A stretch of DNA of 64,000 nucleotides from Serinus canaria (GCF_022539315.1 NC_066316.1:101922179-101986178); one strand, 5' to 3'; shown: positions 13,401 through 36,389, numbered from the stretch's first letter. A program made the numbers and translations. The notes: generated by a model from the letters alone, not told the origin.

Positions 13401-15103
13401 TTAACATTATAATTGGGTCTTTGTTTCAGATCATGATAAATTGGGAGCTTCAAATTGAAATAGACTTAGGAGAGATTAAAAATATTTCATTCAAACCCCA
13501 ATATATATTTGCATTAGGTTTATTTACAAATATTGTACCCTGTGATCTTTATACTTTCTAATATTAATTTCATTTTTTCACTCAAAAAACCAAAATCATA
13601 GTATGCCCAAATAATTTTCCTCTCAAGGTATAATTAGTTGAATTTTTTTAAGTAGGAATTATCATTGATAATTTATATCATGTTTTCATTTTATATTTTT
13701 TATGCTTTAATTACAAGAAGGACTAAGAATTTACAGTTTAATTGCAGCTAATGCTGATTTCACTTTGTTACTAAATCAGTGACAGTGAAGAGCAAGATGT
13801 CTAGAAAGAGGCATCAATTATTCTGATTAAACATCAGGACTGATCCAAAGCACACAGATTAAATTAGTGGTATCCTACTGACTTCAAGAGGCCTTGAGAA
13901 CCCAATCAATAACATCAATCAGAATTGGGAAGGAGTAGCCAAATCAGTTGCTGAATCAAGAAATAGCATTTAAAACATGCTTAAATGGTTACAGAAAAGT
14001 CAAAAAATGCCAAAGAAATCAGTCAATATTTTGATGAGTCGTGTTCCTGAGCTAACAAAACACCTTTCTGGTTGTTTTATTTTGCTGATTTTGGAAAAAA
14101 ACCCTTTTAAATTGGAATAAATTTGCCGACGCTACTATTGGAGAAAGAGTAGGATTAAAAAACCATTTTACAAGAAACGTTGAAGCTGCTGTGGGTTTAA
14201 AAACAGTGGATACATGATAGCACTGCAGACAAAATTATGATTTATACTGACTGCACTGATAACATCCTTTTTCATGGCATTTGCTTGTGTATCCTCATAT
14301 CCTCTCAGAACAATTTCAGGTTCTCAACCTCCATATTACTTTGCAGGATCAAAACCGAATTTATTCTTATCAAATAGATTGCATTAGAGTATTATAGCTG
14401 AAAACAAAAACAACCTTCTTAATCTACTGTAAAATAACATGTAAGCCACTCATGAATCTATATGAAATTGGAAAAAAATATTTTCATCTTAAATTCAAGA
14501 ATACTTTATGACATGTCAGATGAAAATTTTGGTAAAATTACCTGCTGGATCAAACCAGCTACCTTCATCTGCTCCTTACTATTATTTTCTTACTTTAAAC
14601 ATGTGGTTTCATGTGGCTGACATCTGCAGATTGCAGATCTGTGAAGAGATGAACAGATGAGTAATTGCAGAATATTCCTCTGTTTTGCTGGGTTTCAGTG
14701 TTATGCAAAAAATATTCCAAGCAGTGTAAGCAGCTTCACATCTGCTCTCAGTCGGGAAGCACAGCCTGATGCTCAGGCAGCACAGCACAGTGCTCTCTTT
14801 AGCCAAACAGTGCTCTCACAGAAAACACATAGTTTTTGGAGGTTTGTGCAAAGATCTTCAGTCTTACTCTACAGAAAAGATTAAAAAGAGCCTGTATTTT
14901 GAAATCATATTTGCCTGATATTTATTTTGCCCCCCTTCTTTTTTTTCAGACTGCTTGTATGATTCCCAGATATATATTAAACAATTTTATCATCTTGTTA
15001 CTTGTAATTTTCATACAATGTCATTATTGATGGCAGAAATCCTCTAACTCATATCAGGAAACAAAAAATAAGTAATACAGCACCCTAAGAAATACAAGTA
15101 AGT

Positions 15104-15136
15104 GTGCATATTCTGCACATATTCTGTGCATATTCT
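15104..15136. repeat. Three-copy 11-bp tandem repeat
   Basis: GTGCATATTCT, GCACATATTCT and GTGCATATTCT occur back to back. Confidence 0.9.
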
Positions 15137-18100
15137 TGGTGTGGGTTCCCAAGACAATGTTATGTAAATGTTATCACTATCATACTGTGTTGTGTTTATC
15201 CCCAAGGAAGGATGATTTTTATTCAGAATAGGGCCTTGAAGGGTGCCAATACTGCTGGGGCAAAGTCCAGAATTATCCACCACAGCCTGCTTTAACGAGA
15301 GACTGAGGACTTCAGTACACATAACCTCTGTGTAAGACAGGGAGATGGTTAAATGGGCATCATGAATTCCTTGCCTTTATAGGATAAAATACTTTCTACC
15401 AGAGTGTCTTAAATTCTTAGATTCAGGAAATTAGCACAAACGTATGCTCTACATGACAAATAAATGAGAGGATTAATAAACCACTCCATCTCCCTCAGTT
15501 TCCAAGAAAGTGTCCAGACTATGAAAGTGCTTATCAAGATGTTCCAGCATAGCTAGGAAGTGCTGTAGGAACTTCAATTGCTACCCCTTTTACCTGGACC
15601 ATAGCCTCTCTTAAAGCAGGTTTACTAAACTGACGAAATGACAGAGAAGTTTACAATGAAGGTAGTGATCTTGACAATGAGATCACTTTAATCCCAGTCT
15701 TCATAACAAAAAGAATGGTCTGAAACATGAGATTTGGATAATAAACAAATTATAATTTCAGCAGTTTCCAAAAGACTAGTTTAAATTCAGCACAGCTTTT
15801 AACTGTGGATAGAAAAGCATTTGATACAGGCAAAGGAATAAAAAATAGTTTAAAAAAGTTTCCATAAAAGTGAAATTAAAAGATAACATCTTTCTGGACA
15901 AAAATGATAATGTGGAGTAAGAAATACAAGGAAAAAAGAGAAGTTAAGCCAATTTTCTAAATTATTTAAATATGAAGGCAGTGTGAAGGAGAAAGCTTCT
16001 AACAGACTCAGTTATTATGATTTCATAGAGGGATATAATCTCAAATGCTGTGGTTTATCACCTGATATTGCTGAACTAAACATAAAAAAGAGGAGCTTTA
16101 CTCCTTTAGACAGCTCAGCTCATGAGAGGGGCAGCTTAAAGGAGAGTTGCACTTCTGCTTTAAAATACTCATAACTAGAGAACTTACCTTTCAACATTAA
16201 ATTTTTTTTTCTGTCACTGAAAGGAAAAATAATGCTTCATAATGGGATTTGTTCAACTTCATCACCTTAGTATAACCATTTAAATGAGTGAGGTGGTTCT
16301 GGTTTGAAAAAGTGTTGCCTGTTAAAATGGGTCGGACCCAGATTTATCCTACAGCTTGGGTTTTCAAAAGAAGTTTGGGAAAATAACCTTAAGCAGCAAA
16401 TATCAGGGTATCATGACAGTGAACAGAAATAGCATGGCTTGGAATAACATTCCCAGTTTAGTTATAGCTAAGCATAAGAGTTTTTATTCAGTTTTTGAAG
16501 TGTCAGAATGAAACAAGGAGAAAGTTTTGGAGACTATCCTTAGTTAAGAATATATTGCAAGCTTTTTAAAAAGTTATATACCATTATGACACCAAAATCA
16601 TAACTTTTCTCAGCAGATATACTTGGATTTGACTGCTCTGTGGTGTGGTTTCCAGTGAAACTGAGATTGAGTACTTAGCGTCACATACTTCAACTTATAG
16701 TTGTCTAAAAACGGAAGTGATAAACAATCAGTTAGAAGTCATTTTTTTTAATCAGAAGTCACAACTCATTACTAATATCATTGTATCAGAAACTAATCCT
16801 CCTTCAAGAACTGATGCTAACTGCTGAGATCAAGATGGAAAACAAATTCTCTGGGTACATGCACAGCTCCTGCTCCAGGGGTCACTATGCTCTGCACAGT
16901 TTAGAACTCAGTGACACAGGAAGATAAAAACTTCTTTATTACAAACAAAACCATTTGGAATTATGTTCAACAAGGCCACAAGGAAATAACAGTTTCAGAT
17001 TGTGCACTTAAGAATGGGGATCTCAGAAACACTATCTCAGAACACAGTATGGGACCACTGCAGTGGCTGGAATGCTTTCTCAAATAAGTGGTTCCAGTTT
17101 CTTCTTCTGAAGCTCTTTCATCTTTGCAAATATTCACGAGGGAGGAAAATTCATAAGTTGAGAATGATGTAGCAGGTTACACACACACTTCTTGAGAAGG
17201 TAGAACAATCAGCTGTCAGTTCCTATTAAAATAATTACACAAAGTAGAATATCTGCAGTGGAAGCACTGAGTAAAGTTACACCCATACAATGTAACATCT
17301 CGAACATGCATCAGGCAGGCAGAAGGTGAAGTCATGTTTCTTGAGGAAGGATTTAAATGCAAGCCCCCCACATTTTGTGCAAATGTCCTGACTACTCACT
17401 GAGGGCAATACTCCTGGACACTTTTGTAACTGGTGCTTAACTTTAATGCCGTAATTATATTGTTTACTTTTGTTAGCACAATCTTCACTGGAAACAAAGC
17501 GTTATGTTTGATGTTGAATTAATTGTTTCCTTGATCCACAATGACTATTTTCCAATACTCCACTGCTATGAGAAAAATTCTAAAAATAAATAAAACTACT
17601 GCAAAAAGAAAATCTTAAAAACAAACAAACAAACACCAACAAAACCCCCTCCAATTCAGGCAATCCTTCTCAAGTTTGGCTCAGACCTCAATCAAAAAGC
17701 AGCCTATTGCACAGCCTTAAGAGAGATCACTTCTCCTATAAGGGAACAGTATGACATAAACTGTCAGTAACTCACAGAGGCGCTGTGAGAACTACAGCAG
17801 GACAGAGGGGAACAAGGATGGGAGCAACAGATCCAGCATCCTGCCGTGGGTCCAAAGTCAGTGCCACAACAGACAGCCTGGCAGTGGACACAGCCAATGG
17901 CAGGCTCAGCTTGACCAGCAGCAGCAAGGAACACAGCAAGGAAAGGTGAGTATGCGGGAAACAGAAGAAAATAGTAGTTTAAACTTTTAAAAACCAACTG
18001 TTTTTCCCAAAGTTAAGCCAGGAGACAGCGAGTTGCTTACTAACATGGCAATCAAGGGGAATAATCTCCCTGAAATGCAGATGTCTTAGTGCCAGTGAAA

Positions 18101-21065
18101 AAAAATATCAATTGTTTTCAAATTGGGAATCCCAATATCAGCTTCTTTGGTAGTTCAGAATCATTGATGATGACAGAAAACCTCTGACACCACAATTTTC
18201 CTGAAGAAGTTTTTAATATTGATGACGGATTTTTACACCCCTATTGTCCAAAAGTGCCCATCTGCCGTTACTGAGACATTCCTGACCTCTTTGGAAGAGA
18301 CTGCCAAGGGCAAAGCCACAGCTGGCTCTGCGCAAATTCTAGTGCAAACACTGGCAGACTCCTACTACTCCTGTGTGTGATTGCTCCAGAAGCATCTTAT
18401 ACCTCCCTGTCATATTGACAAGTATCTCCAGGAATCCATAAGGACCTAGGAATCTCTAAGAAGTCTCCTAAGAATCTCTAGGAATTGGGCTGATTTAGAT
18501 TTTTTTCCCAATATTTTCTTGGCTAGAGAAAAGCAGCTTGATACAAAAAAAGTAGTACAAGTTTTCGGCCTAAAATCTCTCAATAGCCAAACAACCTCAT
18601 ATTTGACTTCACAATTTAAGAAATCATATCAAAGAAGGACTATTTTCTCTCTCCTTCCCCCGTTTTCCTCCTCTTCTTTCCTTGGGAGCTTCAGAAAAAT
18701 AGGAGCTTTATTAAAATAAGTTGGACTGTATGAAATATTGCTGCACTAAGGATTATTTTGTGCCCTTAATAACATATTTCATGCAGGTAAAGATTCATCC
18801 TAGAGATAAAAGCAATTAAAATACAATTCCATGTTCAATACTATTAGTTCAGCATTTCAGTAAATAGTAAGATTCCCATAATGAATCCTAACATGGAACT
18901 ATTTTTATTCCCTGCATAATCTAATTTCATTAACTTATCTGGAAAATGCAGGAAATACATTATGCTGTTGTTATTGAATGTGAAAATACATTCAGCAATG
19001 TGCAGATGGAAACTTGTTGGTATGTATTTCTGGGGCAAAATGAAGGGTAGGTGGAGAATGAATATAATGAAAGACCTGATACAAGCTCAGACTGTTGATT
19101 TCTTTAATGGAAATTTTTTTAATAGAAGAGCACAAACACGTATTTTTTTAAAAGCTGGATGAACAAATAGGAATAGCTCTGGGCAGATCTAATCTGCATG
19201 GCTTGCACTTACAGTATGCATTAAAGAATTCAAGCTGACATTGACCTTGGCAGCACTTACAAAGGAAGAATTTTCACAAGGATGAACATGTCGTGCGCTG
19301 TGTCTTCAGTTTTGTGAAGAGTCTTGAAATTTTTTTCAAATGTTCATTTCTCATGGCTCCAGTCTTTGTACCCTATAATTATTTTCAAGCAATAGCATTC
19401 TAAATCTATGGGATAAAAGAAGAGCAGTGTAGTGTGGCATGCAATCTTAATTCAAGCTTTCATCATCTTTTAAAAAAAATCCTCTTCTGAAAAATATCAA
19501 TGGACATCCTCTTCTGAAAATATGTCAAAATATATTTTTCTACAACTTTCCCTTTTCACAAAAAGTTTTTTTTACATATATATTGATAATAAAAGAGGGT
19601 TTTTTAAAAACAAATAATAAAAATATATATATAAAACAGAAATATACACGCATAACAGGAAATAAGCACAGAAATATTCACAAACACTTTATAGGAAGCA
19701 AAAGCAGAGTTATATTTTAATTCTCACAGCACTCTCCTTATGACTATGGTTCCAAAATCAATGTCTTGTTCAAGTTCCCTTGGTATCACACTCCACAAAA
19801 CCCTGGGAAATGGAGATTTCTAATACTACTGTGTTTTAGAACCAACCCTGCCCACCATCTCAAAGTTGGGTGAGACTTCCAGAAATGTGGTGAGGGAAGG
19901 ACAGTGAGACAATTCCCCACCCACCTATAGCCAAAGAACCTCTGTCACAATGAAAATATTGGACAAGACCAGTAGTTCATGACAGCTGCCCAGTTCTAGT
20001 GCACATCTGTGGCACAAGCAAGATAAGTTCACAGCTTTGGCAAGCACAGGCAGGTAAGTTTTACTGGAACTAAGCTGAGTGTGGGAAAGTCTGACTATTT
20101 GCTTTCTACCATAGTGGTGGAACTTCAGAAAATTCCAGCATAAAAGAAGTTAAGGAGAGGGAAGAAAGTGAGGCATGAAGAAGAACAAGTTGATATGTAG
20201 GATAAGGCACACAAAAGCTGGCCCAAATGGGAAATGTTTTCTCCAAAAAGTGTGAGAATGTTTGGAATGGAGGAGAAGAATAAAATTCAGAATCGATCTC
20301 CAGGCTATCTACAGGACACTGCCTTTGCCAGCAACAGTTGTCTGCCTGTTGCACACATGTAATCCATCTCTTCACTCATGACTCCATCAGCATCCTTTTC
20401 CAAAGTAGAAATATTTTTAAATGGAAAGATTTCTTTAAATATCATGTAGAAATAAACCAAAGATTGTTTTCTTCAAAAACATTTTTTTTGTCATTTTGCT
20501 GGCTTTAAATATCAGAGTAATGAGCAATAACTAAAAGTAAATTTACAGACTGAAAAAAACTACTTGCAAAACCTCTGGGACAGAAACCAAATCATTGTTG
20601 CAAGAGTGTGCAGTAAACAGTGAGTTGTGAGCAGAGATCCTGGATTGTGCTTGAATACAGCCCTAAGAAAAACAGAATTTCAATGCTAGAGAGCACTTTA
20701 AGTGGCTAATTCTTCCACCCTTAGGTCCAAGTGACAGATAAAAAAGATTTTTCAACTCTTTCAGTCTGTTGAGAACACTGACTATGGCAAAGCTTCCCCT
20801 AAGTCCCCCCACTGATCAATGGAGGAAGACAGTTCTGTCCCAAAGGCAATTCAGGTCGCCTTAGGGCCCACCTTACTTCACTGGCTGGGGTATCCCAAGT
20901 CAATTCAATCTGCTTCTCATCTCTCCACATGCAGCCATAACATCTGTTACAATTTCTGAAATCTATCATTACAAGTGTGTTGAGTTACAGGCTTCAAAAT
21001 GTCATTGGTAACAGGAATATATATTTGTATAATACTTTACACATGGTAAGTTATACATGTGCGCA

Positions 21066-21192
21066 TTTATATATTTATATATATATATATATATTATTTA
21101 TATTTATATTTATATTTATATATAAATATATATATGCGTACATGTATATATATATTTATTTATTTTTATATATGCATATTTATATATACATG
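21066..21192. repeat. AT-rich (TA)n/(TTTATA)n tract
   Basis: About 125 bp of alternating TA and TTTATA units, interrupted twice by GCGTACATG- or GCATA-like breaks. Likely to unwind or form hairpins. The 106-codon open frame over it is a low-complexity artefact. Confidence 0.95.
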
Positions 21193-24100
21193 CTGATGCA
21201 TTTATTTTTCACATTTGTTTGGGAAGTTTTCCATATTTCTGCATATTCAAGCTTTGACAGAAAGTGCTTTAACAGCAGATTATTCTATGCATCTTAGTGC
21301 ATACACTGAATATGATTTATATTGAATGTTCACTACAGCTCCTGGCTAAAAATATTTTCATAAATGAAGGGGCCTTGTAGTGGGAAAATTTCAAATAATG
21401 GAGGACACACTTCTGTGGTAGCATTGACTCAGACCAAATGCCAAATCATAGCTTATATTTTATAAAATAATAATCTCTTACTTTTATTATTTTATCAGAT
21501 TATGGTAAATTAATTTTTCTCATGAAATTAAACATAAATTGTTAAATTGCTGCAGTTCATAAAGACAACTATCAGCTGTTCATCTACTACACAAACTGTC
21601 AATGGACAAATGTTGAAAGAGTGCCCTTATTTACATTTTTACTTGAACCATTATTGACAGAAATAATTTTGAACAAAAGTAACTTTTCACTTTCCCAGAT
21701 ATTTTAAAATGTACTTGTAGTTTACCTGACACTCCATTTAGAAATGCTCTACCTCTGGCTCAGCAGGAACACAGCAGGTGAAGTGACCTCAGCATCTCGG
21801 CTAGGGGAAAACACAGGTACATGCTCCAGTGGTGTGTGGGAATAACATGATGGAATGTCCATGCTGGGAGAAGAAAATAAAAATCCAAACTGAATATGAA
21901 TTGTAAGACCAAAAGTGGAACTCCTCCCTAATCACATGAAACTTGGTAAAGTGTATTCACAAAATGCCTTGGCACCATCTTTCTTAATGCACAACCTTTT
22001 GATAGATACAGTCATTTAAACCTTTTCTCCAAAGCCTTCCCTGAAATTTGGTTTGGCAGCTGTCTTCCAACAGTAGAAGGAGTAACAGAACTTCATTACC
22101 TGTTACTTTATTACTTTCATTATCAATTCCCTGATAGAAAAAACAGCTATACTTCTAGATACAGGTGTTGTTATTAAACTGGATTTTAATAATCTTGCTT
22201 ATATTCACTCATTATTTGCCCACATTTTTTCAAACGACACTGAGAAGAGCAGTTTTATCTTTGTATCTAGTCATTCAGGCAGACGAAAAAAATGCATTCA
22301 ATTACTATTTGTTAAAAAATCACATGTATTGGTAGATATAATAGAATTCAAGGTTTTCAGGAGGCTATAATTGAATCCTTTTGTGTTAAACAAGCCCAAG
22401 ATATATCTATTGTTCTAGCAGCTGATATAAAATGATTCAGAAATTATATTTAAGCTTTCCTGCATAATTATTAAAGTATAATGACACTTAACAACTGCAT
22501 TTCTGTTGCAGTCAGCATTAGCAAGCTTAGAGAACTCAAAAAACATCATCAGATATGGTGTCTGAGATGGAAAAATTCAAAATCTATACATACTGCTTCA
22601 ATCATATGCAAAGACATATGGCAGGATCTTGGCTTGGCATTTTCCCGTGCAGCTCCCAAAGTCCCTGGAACGGGGCCAGCTTCCATCGCAGCTCTGCACA
22701 GCTGAGTGCTTTTGTGCTGCTCCCCAGCAGAATGAGGTACCTGAACTGACGGTGGCTGGGGAAGCTGAAGCTGGCAGAAGGCCAGGAAGCATTCCCAGTG
22801 CCAACCCTTCCTCTGTTATTTAGGATGAGGGCATGTTGTTAACAGCTCTCTCCAGCTGAATGAGCAGTCAGACATAAAGTTTACATAATATCTCAGCTGG
22901 ACTATTCTACTTCTCTGCATGGTCCAATTTTTGTTGTTTTGTTTGACTTATTGTCTGGGTTTTTGTGTTTGGATATTTTCCAGACTCTATTCTGGGATAT
23001 CTGGGGACATGCTTGCACAAGCTACACCATTAAACACAAGGGAGTTTGCTACTGAGTATAAATTCAGTGAATTAAGACTTTATCTCTTGTCCTGAAAAAG
23101 TAGCCTGTGTACCTCTGTCTTCTGCAGACAAGAGCACTGTAGTATTTTGTTATACAAGCATCAGATAAACTGACATATTTTAAAAACAGGTGAGTTCATT
23201 AATTTAAAAATAGGCAAAATTGTTCTTCAGTGGAAGGATGATTAGCTGTATAAATAATGTTGTGGTCATTTCATGGAATCTTTCCATTATATTAATTTCT
23301 GCAGTTTTTAGACTAATCTGAGTTTCCAGGCATCCCAAATTTTACTATAAGGCAGAATAAAATTGCCTAAGTATTTCAAGGAACAGTTTATCCTTCAGTT
23401 TCAGAGTTATCTAAGTGAATATTCTTTACAAGTATGCTTTGGTGGGGTCACATCATCTCCATGCATGACTTTGTATTGTAACTGATTTCAAAATGACAAA
23501 GGACATTTTCTTGGGTCTGTTGGACACTATTAATAACTAGGAATCAAAGTTATGAAGCCTCCATATTAGGTATTTAAAATTACAAACTTTGACCAGTCTG
23601 TGGTGTGGAAGCTGCTGGTAGACACACATGGTCTGGTTGCCATCCTTGCCCTTATCTGTGAAGTTTTGTGCTTAGTGGCTTTTTAAGGCAGCTGAAATTT
23701 GGTATTGCCATGCTCTGAACAGTGGGAGCACAGATGTGCTAGGATGGAAATTATAAACCTTTTTCCAAGCCATGGCCACCAGAGCTGCCCCACAATCATT
23801 AAAAATGCAATGTTTTAATTCTATTCCCTGTGTCATTAATGATCACAGGCCAATGGCACAAGAGGATATAGGAAAATGACTCCATGGGGTAAAGACATAT
23901 CTCTGTGGGAGATGACACAAAGAGAAGCTTTCCCAAAGAATTCCTAGAATGGGTTGTAAATACAGAAGTATCTCTCCCAAATCTTAAGAAATCCTCCTAT
24001 TTTAAACATCAGCCTTTAGAAATACGACCTAAAAAAGCTATTGATAAGACATCATGCCTTAAAGCCAGTTCATATCCGGCAGCACTTGAAAACTGTTTGC

Positions 24101-24417
24101 CCAGCTGTGAGGACAAAACTCCAGGGGAACATTCCAATGCCTATAGACCAGCTCCCCTTGCTCTGTGCCAGCATACAATTAACAACACTCAGCTAAACAT
24201 TTGTGATCAGCTTCTTCTTGCTGGAATGCAGAGAAGCTTAAGTTGTTACTTCTTGCAAAGCACTGAGAAACCAGAATTCCTCTACTGACCCTCAGCTGAC
24301 ATTTAGAGATTGCTACCATCCATAGGCCCTCAAGCTGCTCCTCAGTGTCACCCTGTGATGCCAAGTTACCCTCCCTGAGACAGAGATGTCTGCTGCTGGT
24401 GGTGAAGGTTCAAAAGT

Positions 24418-24484
24418 CATCCATCCATCCATCCATCCATCCATCCATCCATCCATCCATCCATCCATCCATCCATCCATCCAT
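24418..24484. repeat. (ATCC)n microsatellite
   Basis: About 16 uninterrupted copies of ATCC over 67 bp; probably length-variable between individuals. Confidence 0.98.
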
Positions 24485-25919
24485 TCCTGTCCAGCTGCTG
24501 CCTCATTTGCATACTCCCAAGGGAGTTGTCTAATGGCCCTGCCCTTCTAGGAGCTGCTTCTGAACATGTGTCCCAGTTCTCCATTTTTTAGCCCTTTTAA
24601 ACTTTTTCATAAATTAGTTATACTGATGAAGGATAATGTCTTGTCCAGAACTATGTTTTCCATTAGCATGTACACTTTTACATTTGCATCACCAAATTTT
24701 CAGTGGGAAAGTTAGCAACTTTTGTTGTTTAAAATTACATTAAAATTTAAATTAAAATTTAAACCATTTGAAGGTGCACACCATTTACTGTACCTTTTGG
24801 ACAATCTGTTGTCAACAGATCAGTTTAGAAACTTATTTCAGAACCAGCTGTTCCTAGAAACAAATTTTCATCTGAGATTCTTACTATTTCATACAAAAGG
24901 AACTATGAACCAAATTATTATTCTTTTTCTAGATTTTATTTTTTTCATTGATTTCTCTCAATATTGTGGACTGAATTTTTTTTTCATATTGAGATCCTTA
25001 TAACATAAACATACTGTTATGCTTACTTTTATGTATGATATATCCTGAATGTCACTGCTAAAGAAATTAAACTTTGATGTTATTTAGTCTTTGCACTGGT
25101 GCTAGAAATTCTATAAAATATTTTATCTGCAGATAAATTCCCTATCCATTCAGCTTGCTCAGTTTCCTTGTGTCAGCTGCAACTACATATTATTATTTTT
25201 ATAGGGGTTTATCATCATACCATCACTGTTCCATAACACTTTCTATACTGGAATACTTTCTTATCCACTGCAGGGTGAAATAATCTCTGTCTAAAAAACT
25301 GGGAAAGAGGGTTTAAAGCTTTCTTCTGAATACCTGAATACCTTCTGATTACTCTTGTTCTGACACTTCAGGAATTTTTTTCAGACTTCACTCAGGTTTG
25401 TTTCTTGCTGTGCTTTTATTCAGTTGAAACTGTCTCTATTCTTTGTAACAAAAATATCAGTATAATAACAATTATAAGATGTCCCTAACCAAGATCTGCA
25501 TGCTTCAGAGCATTCCAAGTGTTCCCATTTCTCAAGATACATAATCTCCAGAATTTATTCACTGTTATTTTGCCTCCATGATGTATGCAATAGAATAGGT
25601 ACCATCAGAATGAGACAATCTGTCTGTAGCATTTATAGCTTTATTCCTTTCCAACTCTTTGTCTAATGGGACAAGTACATGGAACTGGAAGTACCTCAAA
25701 AGAAACTGCCACAGAAGCCTAAAACATAACCTTCCTTTTAGCAATCTAAACTTAACTTCCTGAAATTCTCTTCTACATCACTCTAAACATTTGTAACAAA
25801 TCTCTTTAAAAATACGGAGCTTTAAAAACTACATAAACACACAGAGGATTCTAAGGATGTATGGATGTGACAGAAAACTTCAACTGTATATTTTAATAGA
25901 TGAAAAATACATGACAGAT

Positions 25920-25925
25920 TTTATT
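25920..25925 (-). terminator. Candidate polyadenylation signal of RAD51AP2
   Basis: AATAAA on the minus strand about 260 nt beyond the RAD51AP2 stop codon; it is the nearest canonical signal I see downstream. A second AATAAA lies at 25640-25645. Either could be used; the sequence alone does not decide. Confidence 0.4.
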
Positions 25926-26182
25926 AATATTACATAAACTTTAAAAGGAATTCACCCTTCCATTAAAACTTCTACTAGTAAACATTCATTATAAATCCCT
26001 TTGCTATCAAGTATTCACAGGAGTATTCCTAAATAAATCACTAGTAAATACTGAAATATTAATATTAAAAAACTCCCTTAAAACACAAAGATCAAAGTAC
26101 CAAAAAATTAACGTTAAAACATCTCAACAGTTTTCAAGCAGAGTGATCCCAGATGTGAAGGCTGGTAAAAGAATCCAGGAAG

Positions 26183-34583
<8,401 letters not shown>

Positions 34584-35589
34584 GCTCACAAAAATAAGTG
34601 CTATATTTGCAGAGACAGTCCTGAAAGCTAAAAATATTAAAGTTTTAGGCATAAATTGTATCTTAATGTTTTCAGAACTCTGTAAGAAAAAAAAATTATC
34701 TATAGAATCTATTGCCACATTTATATGTTCTATATATATATACATTACAGACCTGAAATAAAGGCAGGATCACTGAACAACATTTAAAGCCAAGATCTAG
34801 AACTTCAGGAAAAAAAATGGTTTACTAAAGTTGAAGATTTTTGCAAAAATAAAATGGATATTTTGATATGTTGACAAGTTAAGGAGATAATTTGCATTTT
34901 CTAATGCCTTAGTTACACAGTATTTTTGCCAAAAAAAAAACCAAACTGAATGCTGAGAACAAATATCAAGAAAGTAAAAACCATTAATGAAATCCTCTAA
35001 ATATGAGAGAGGATCCTTTAAAAGTCTTAAAATTATAATTGTTAAAAGAAATTTCCACTCTTGTCTTCACTGTGTGCCAAGTTGTAAAGTGCAACTGTAG
35101 GAAAGTTTATCAAAAGCTCTCAGGTATGTCAAAACACTGGATCAGGTTTTATCCTCATATACAAAGAGGTGGTGCTGTTGCAGGTACAAATCTGGGTTGT
35201 TAAATGTCCTGGTGCTGGTGATGTTTAGTGCATGTTTCTTCAAGGTAAATGTACTCATCAACTTCATTTAAAAAGTGATCTGCCTCGTGGGAAGAACATA
35301 AGTTGAATTAAATTTTGTATAGTGATTGAGAGGATTTATCACACTTGTATCAGCCTGCCTTGTCAATGCCTCTGAACAACCCAGTCACAGCGCAGAGCTG
35401 ACACCTGAGAGACGACAGGAACATGTTCAAAACCTTTCATTAACTACATAATTAAGACAACTAATTTTCTTAACCAGGACTGAGAGATTCAGCAATCACC
35501 TACTGTTCCTAACTTGACAGATTTACTTTTTTAATGGCGCAGGAAAATCTATTTTGGCAAGGAGCACAGTGACTGAGGGATATACCTGT
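34584..35589 (-). other. RAD51AP2 5' region: probable intron or 5' UTR
   Basis: AT-rich DNA lies between the proposed start codon and the CpG island. Two minus-strand acceptor-like sites (34621-34622 after CTTTC, and 34601-34602) and a donor-like ACAG|GTATAT at 35586/35585 would allow a short first exon in the island to splice to the large exon. This is inference; no transcript evidence is available here. Confidence 0.4.
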
Positions 35590-36310
35590 AAAATGAATCC
35601 TCACGTTCGGGGCTTTTCCGCCTCCCTTGAGGCTGCTCGAACCCTCCCTGAGGGGCTCCCCTCGCTGCACTGACAGGGTTGCCCTGTCCTGTCGCTGAGG
35701 TGATTTCTCTCTTGACAGTCACCCACCCTCTTCCCTCCTTTGGGAATTACTTGCGAAGGCAGCCGTCTCTCCCTCTCGGTTTGTGTAACCCCTTGTAAGC
35801 TTTCCCTTTCAAGCCTTCCGCAGTGTTTATCCGAGAGCCCCGGTCCCGCCCTGAGGCACTCGCCGGCGGAGCATCCCTCAGGGTTCCCTCGCAGCCGAGT
35901 CGCCTCCCCCCGCCTCCTCCGACCCCTCCGGGCGTTGTCTCCTCCCGGGGCTCGGAGTGCCCGGCGTTCCCCTGCCCTCAGGGCTCGGGGTGCGGGACTG
36001 CCAAGCAGGGAGCCGGGAGGCGCGGGCCAGGGTCCTGCCGCCACCCTCAGGGGCTCCCGCCGCTGCCAGCGCCCCGGGGCGGGAACAGCCTCCGAGGCGG
36101 GAAAGCCCGCCCGCCCGCCCGCCGTGAGGGCCGGCCCTCAACCGGTGTCCCAGCCCCGGGGGACGAGGCCGGCGGATTTTCCTCGCCCCGGCACCGAGCG
36201 GCCGGCTGGGATCCATGCGCCAAAGGCTGCGGGTCGAGGCGCCCGGCGGCACAGAGGCTGCGGCTGGGGTGGAAAATCCTTTATTTGTTGCCTAAGCGAG
36301 GCGTGCCACG
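35590..36310. promoter_or_regulatory. CpG island, likely RAD51AP2 promoter
   Basis: This is an abrupt GC-rich, CpG-dense block in AT-rich surroundings, about 1 kb upstream of the RAD51AP2 start and on the correct side for a minus-strand gene. It carries two GGCGGGAA elements (36078-36085 and 36096-36104, the second followed by a further A), a (CCCG)-like run near 36106-36122 and several GC boxes. Just outside are a CCAAT box at 36334-36338, GGCGGGA at 36349-36355 and TTTCGCGCCAA (minus strand) at 36610-36620. The long open frames on both strands here reflect base composition. CpG islands can be bidirectional, so a + strand non-coding transcript is possible. Confidence 0.7.
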
Positions 36311-36389
36311 GAGCAGAGCGGAGCATCCCGAGGCCAATTATTTCCGCAGGCGGGATGTGTTTTGCCATATCCCCAGTTTCCAAAAATAT

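Larger units (their letters stand above)
6171..26182. other. Intergenic, downstream of RAD51AP2
   Basis: About 20 kb of AT-rich DNA with simple repeats but no supported gene. Slightly GC-richer patches at about 12220-12450, 17765-17950 and 22600-22830 contain splice-site-like signals but no recognisable protein. In mammals the region on this side of RAD51AP2 is also gene-poor. Confidence 0.65.

Noticed and set aside
20977..21297. 106-codon open frame
   Set aside because: It translates the TA/TTTATA repeat as Tyr/Ile runs.
34584..34745. N-terminal extension of the RAD51AP2 frame from the ATG at 34745
   Set aside because: It starts in a TA repeat, is low-complexity and contains acceptor-like AG sites, so it is more likely intron or UTR.
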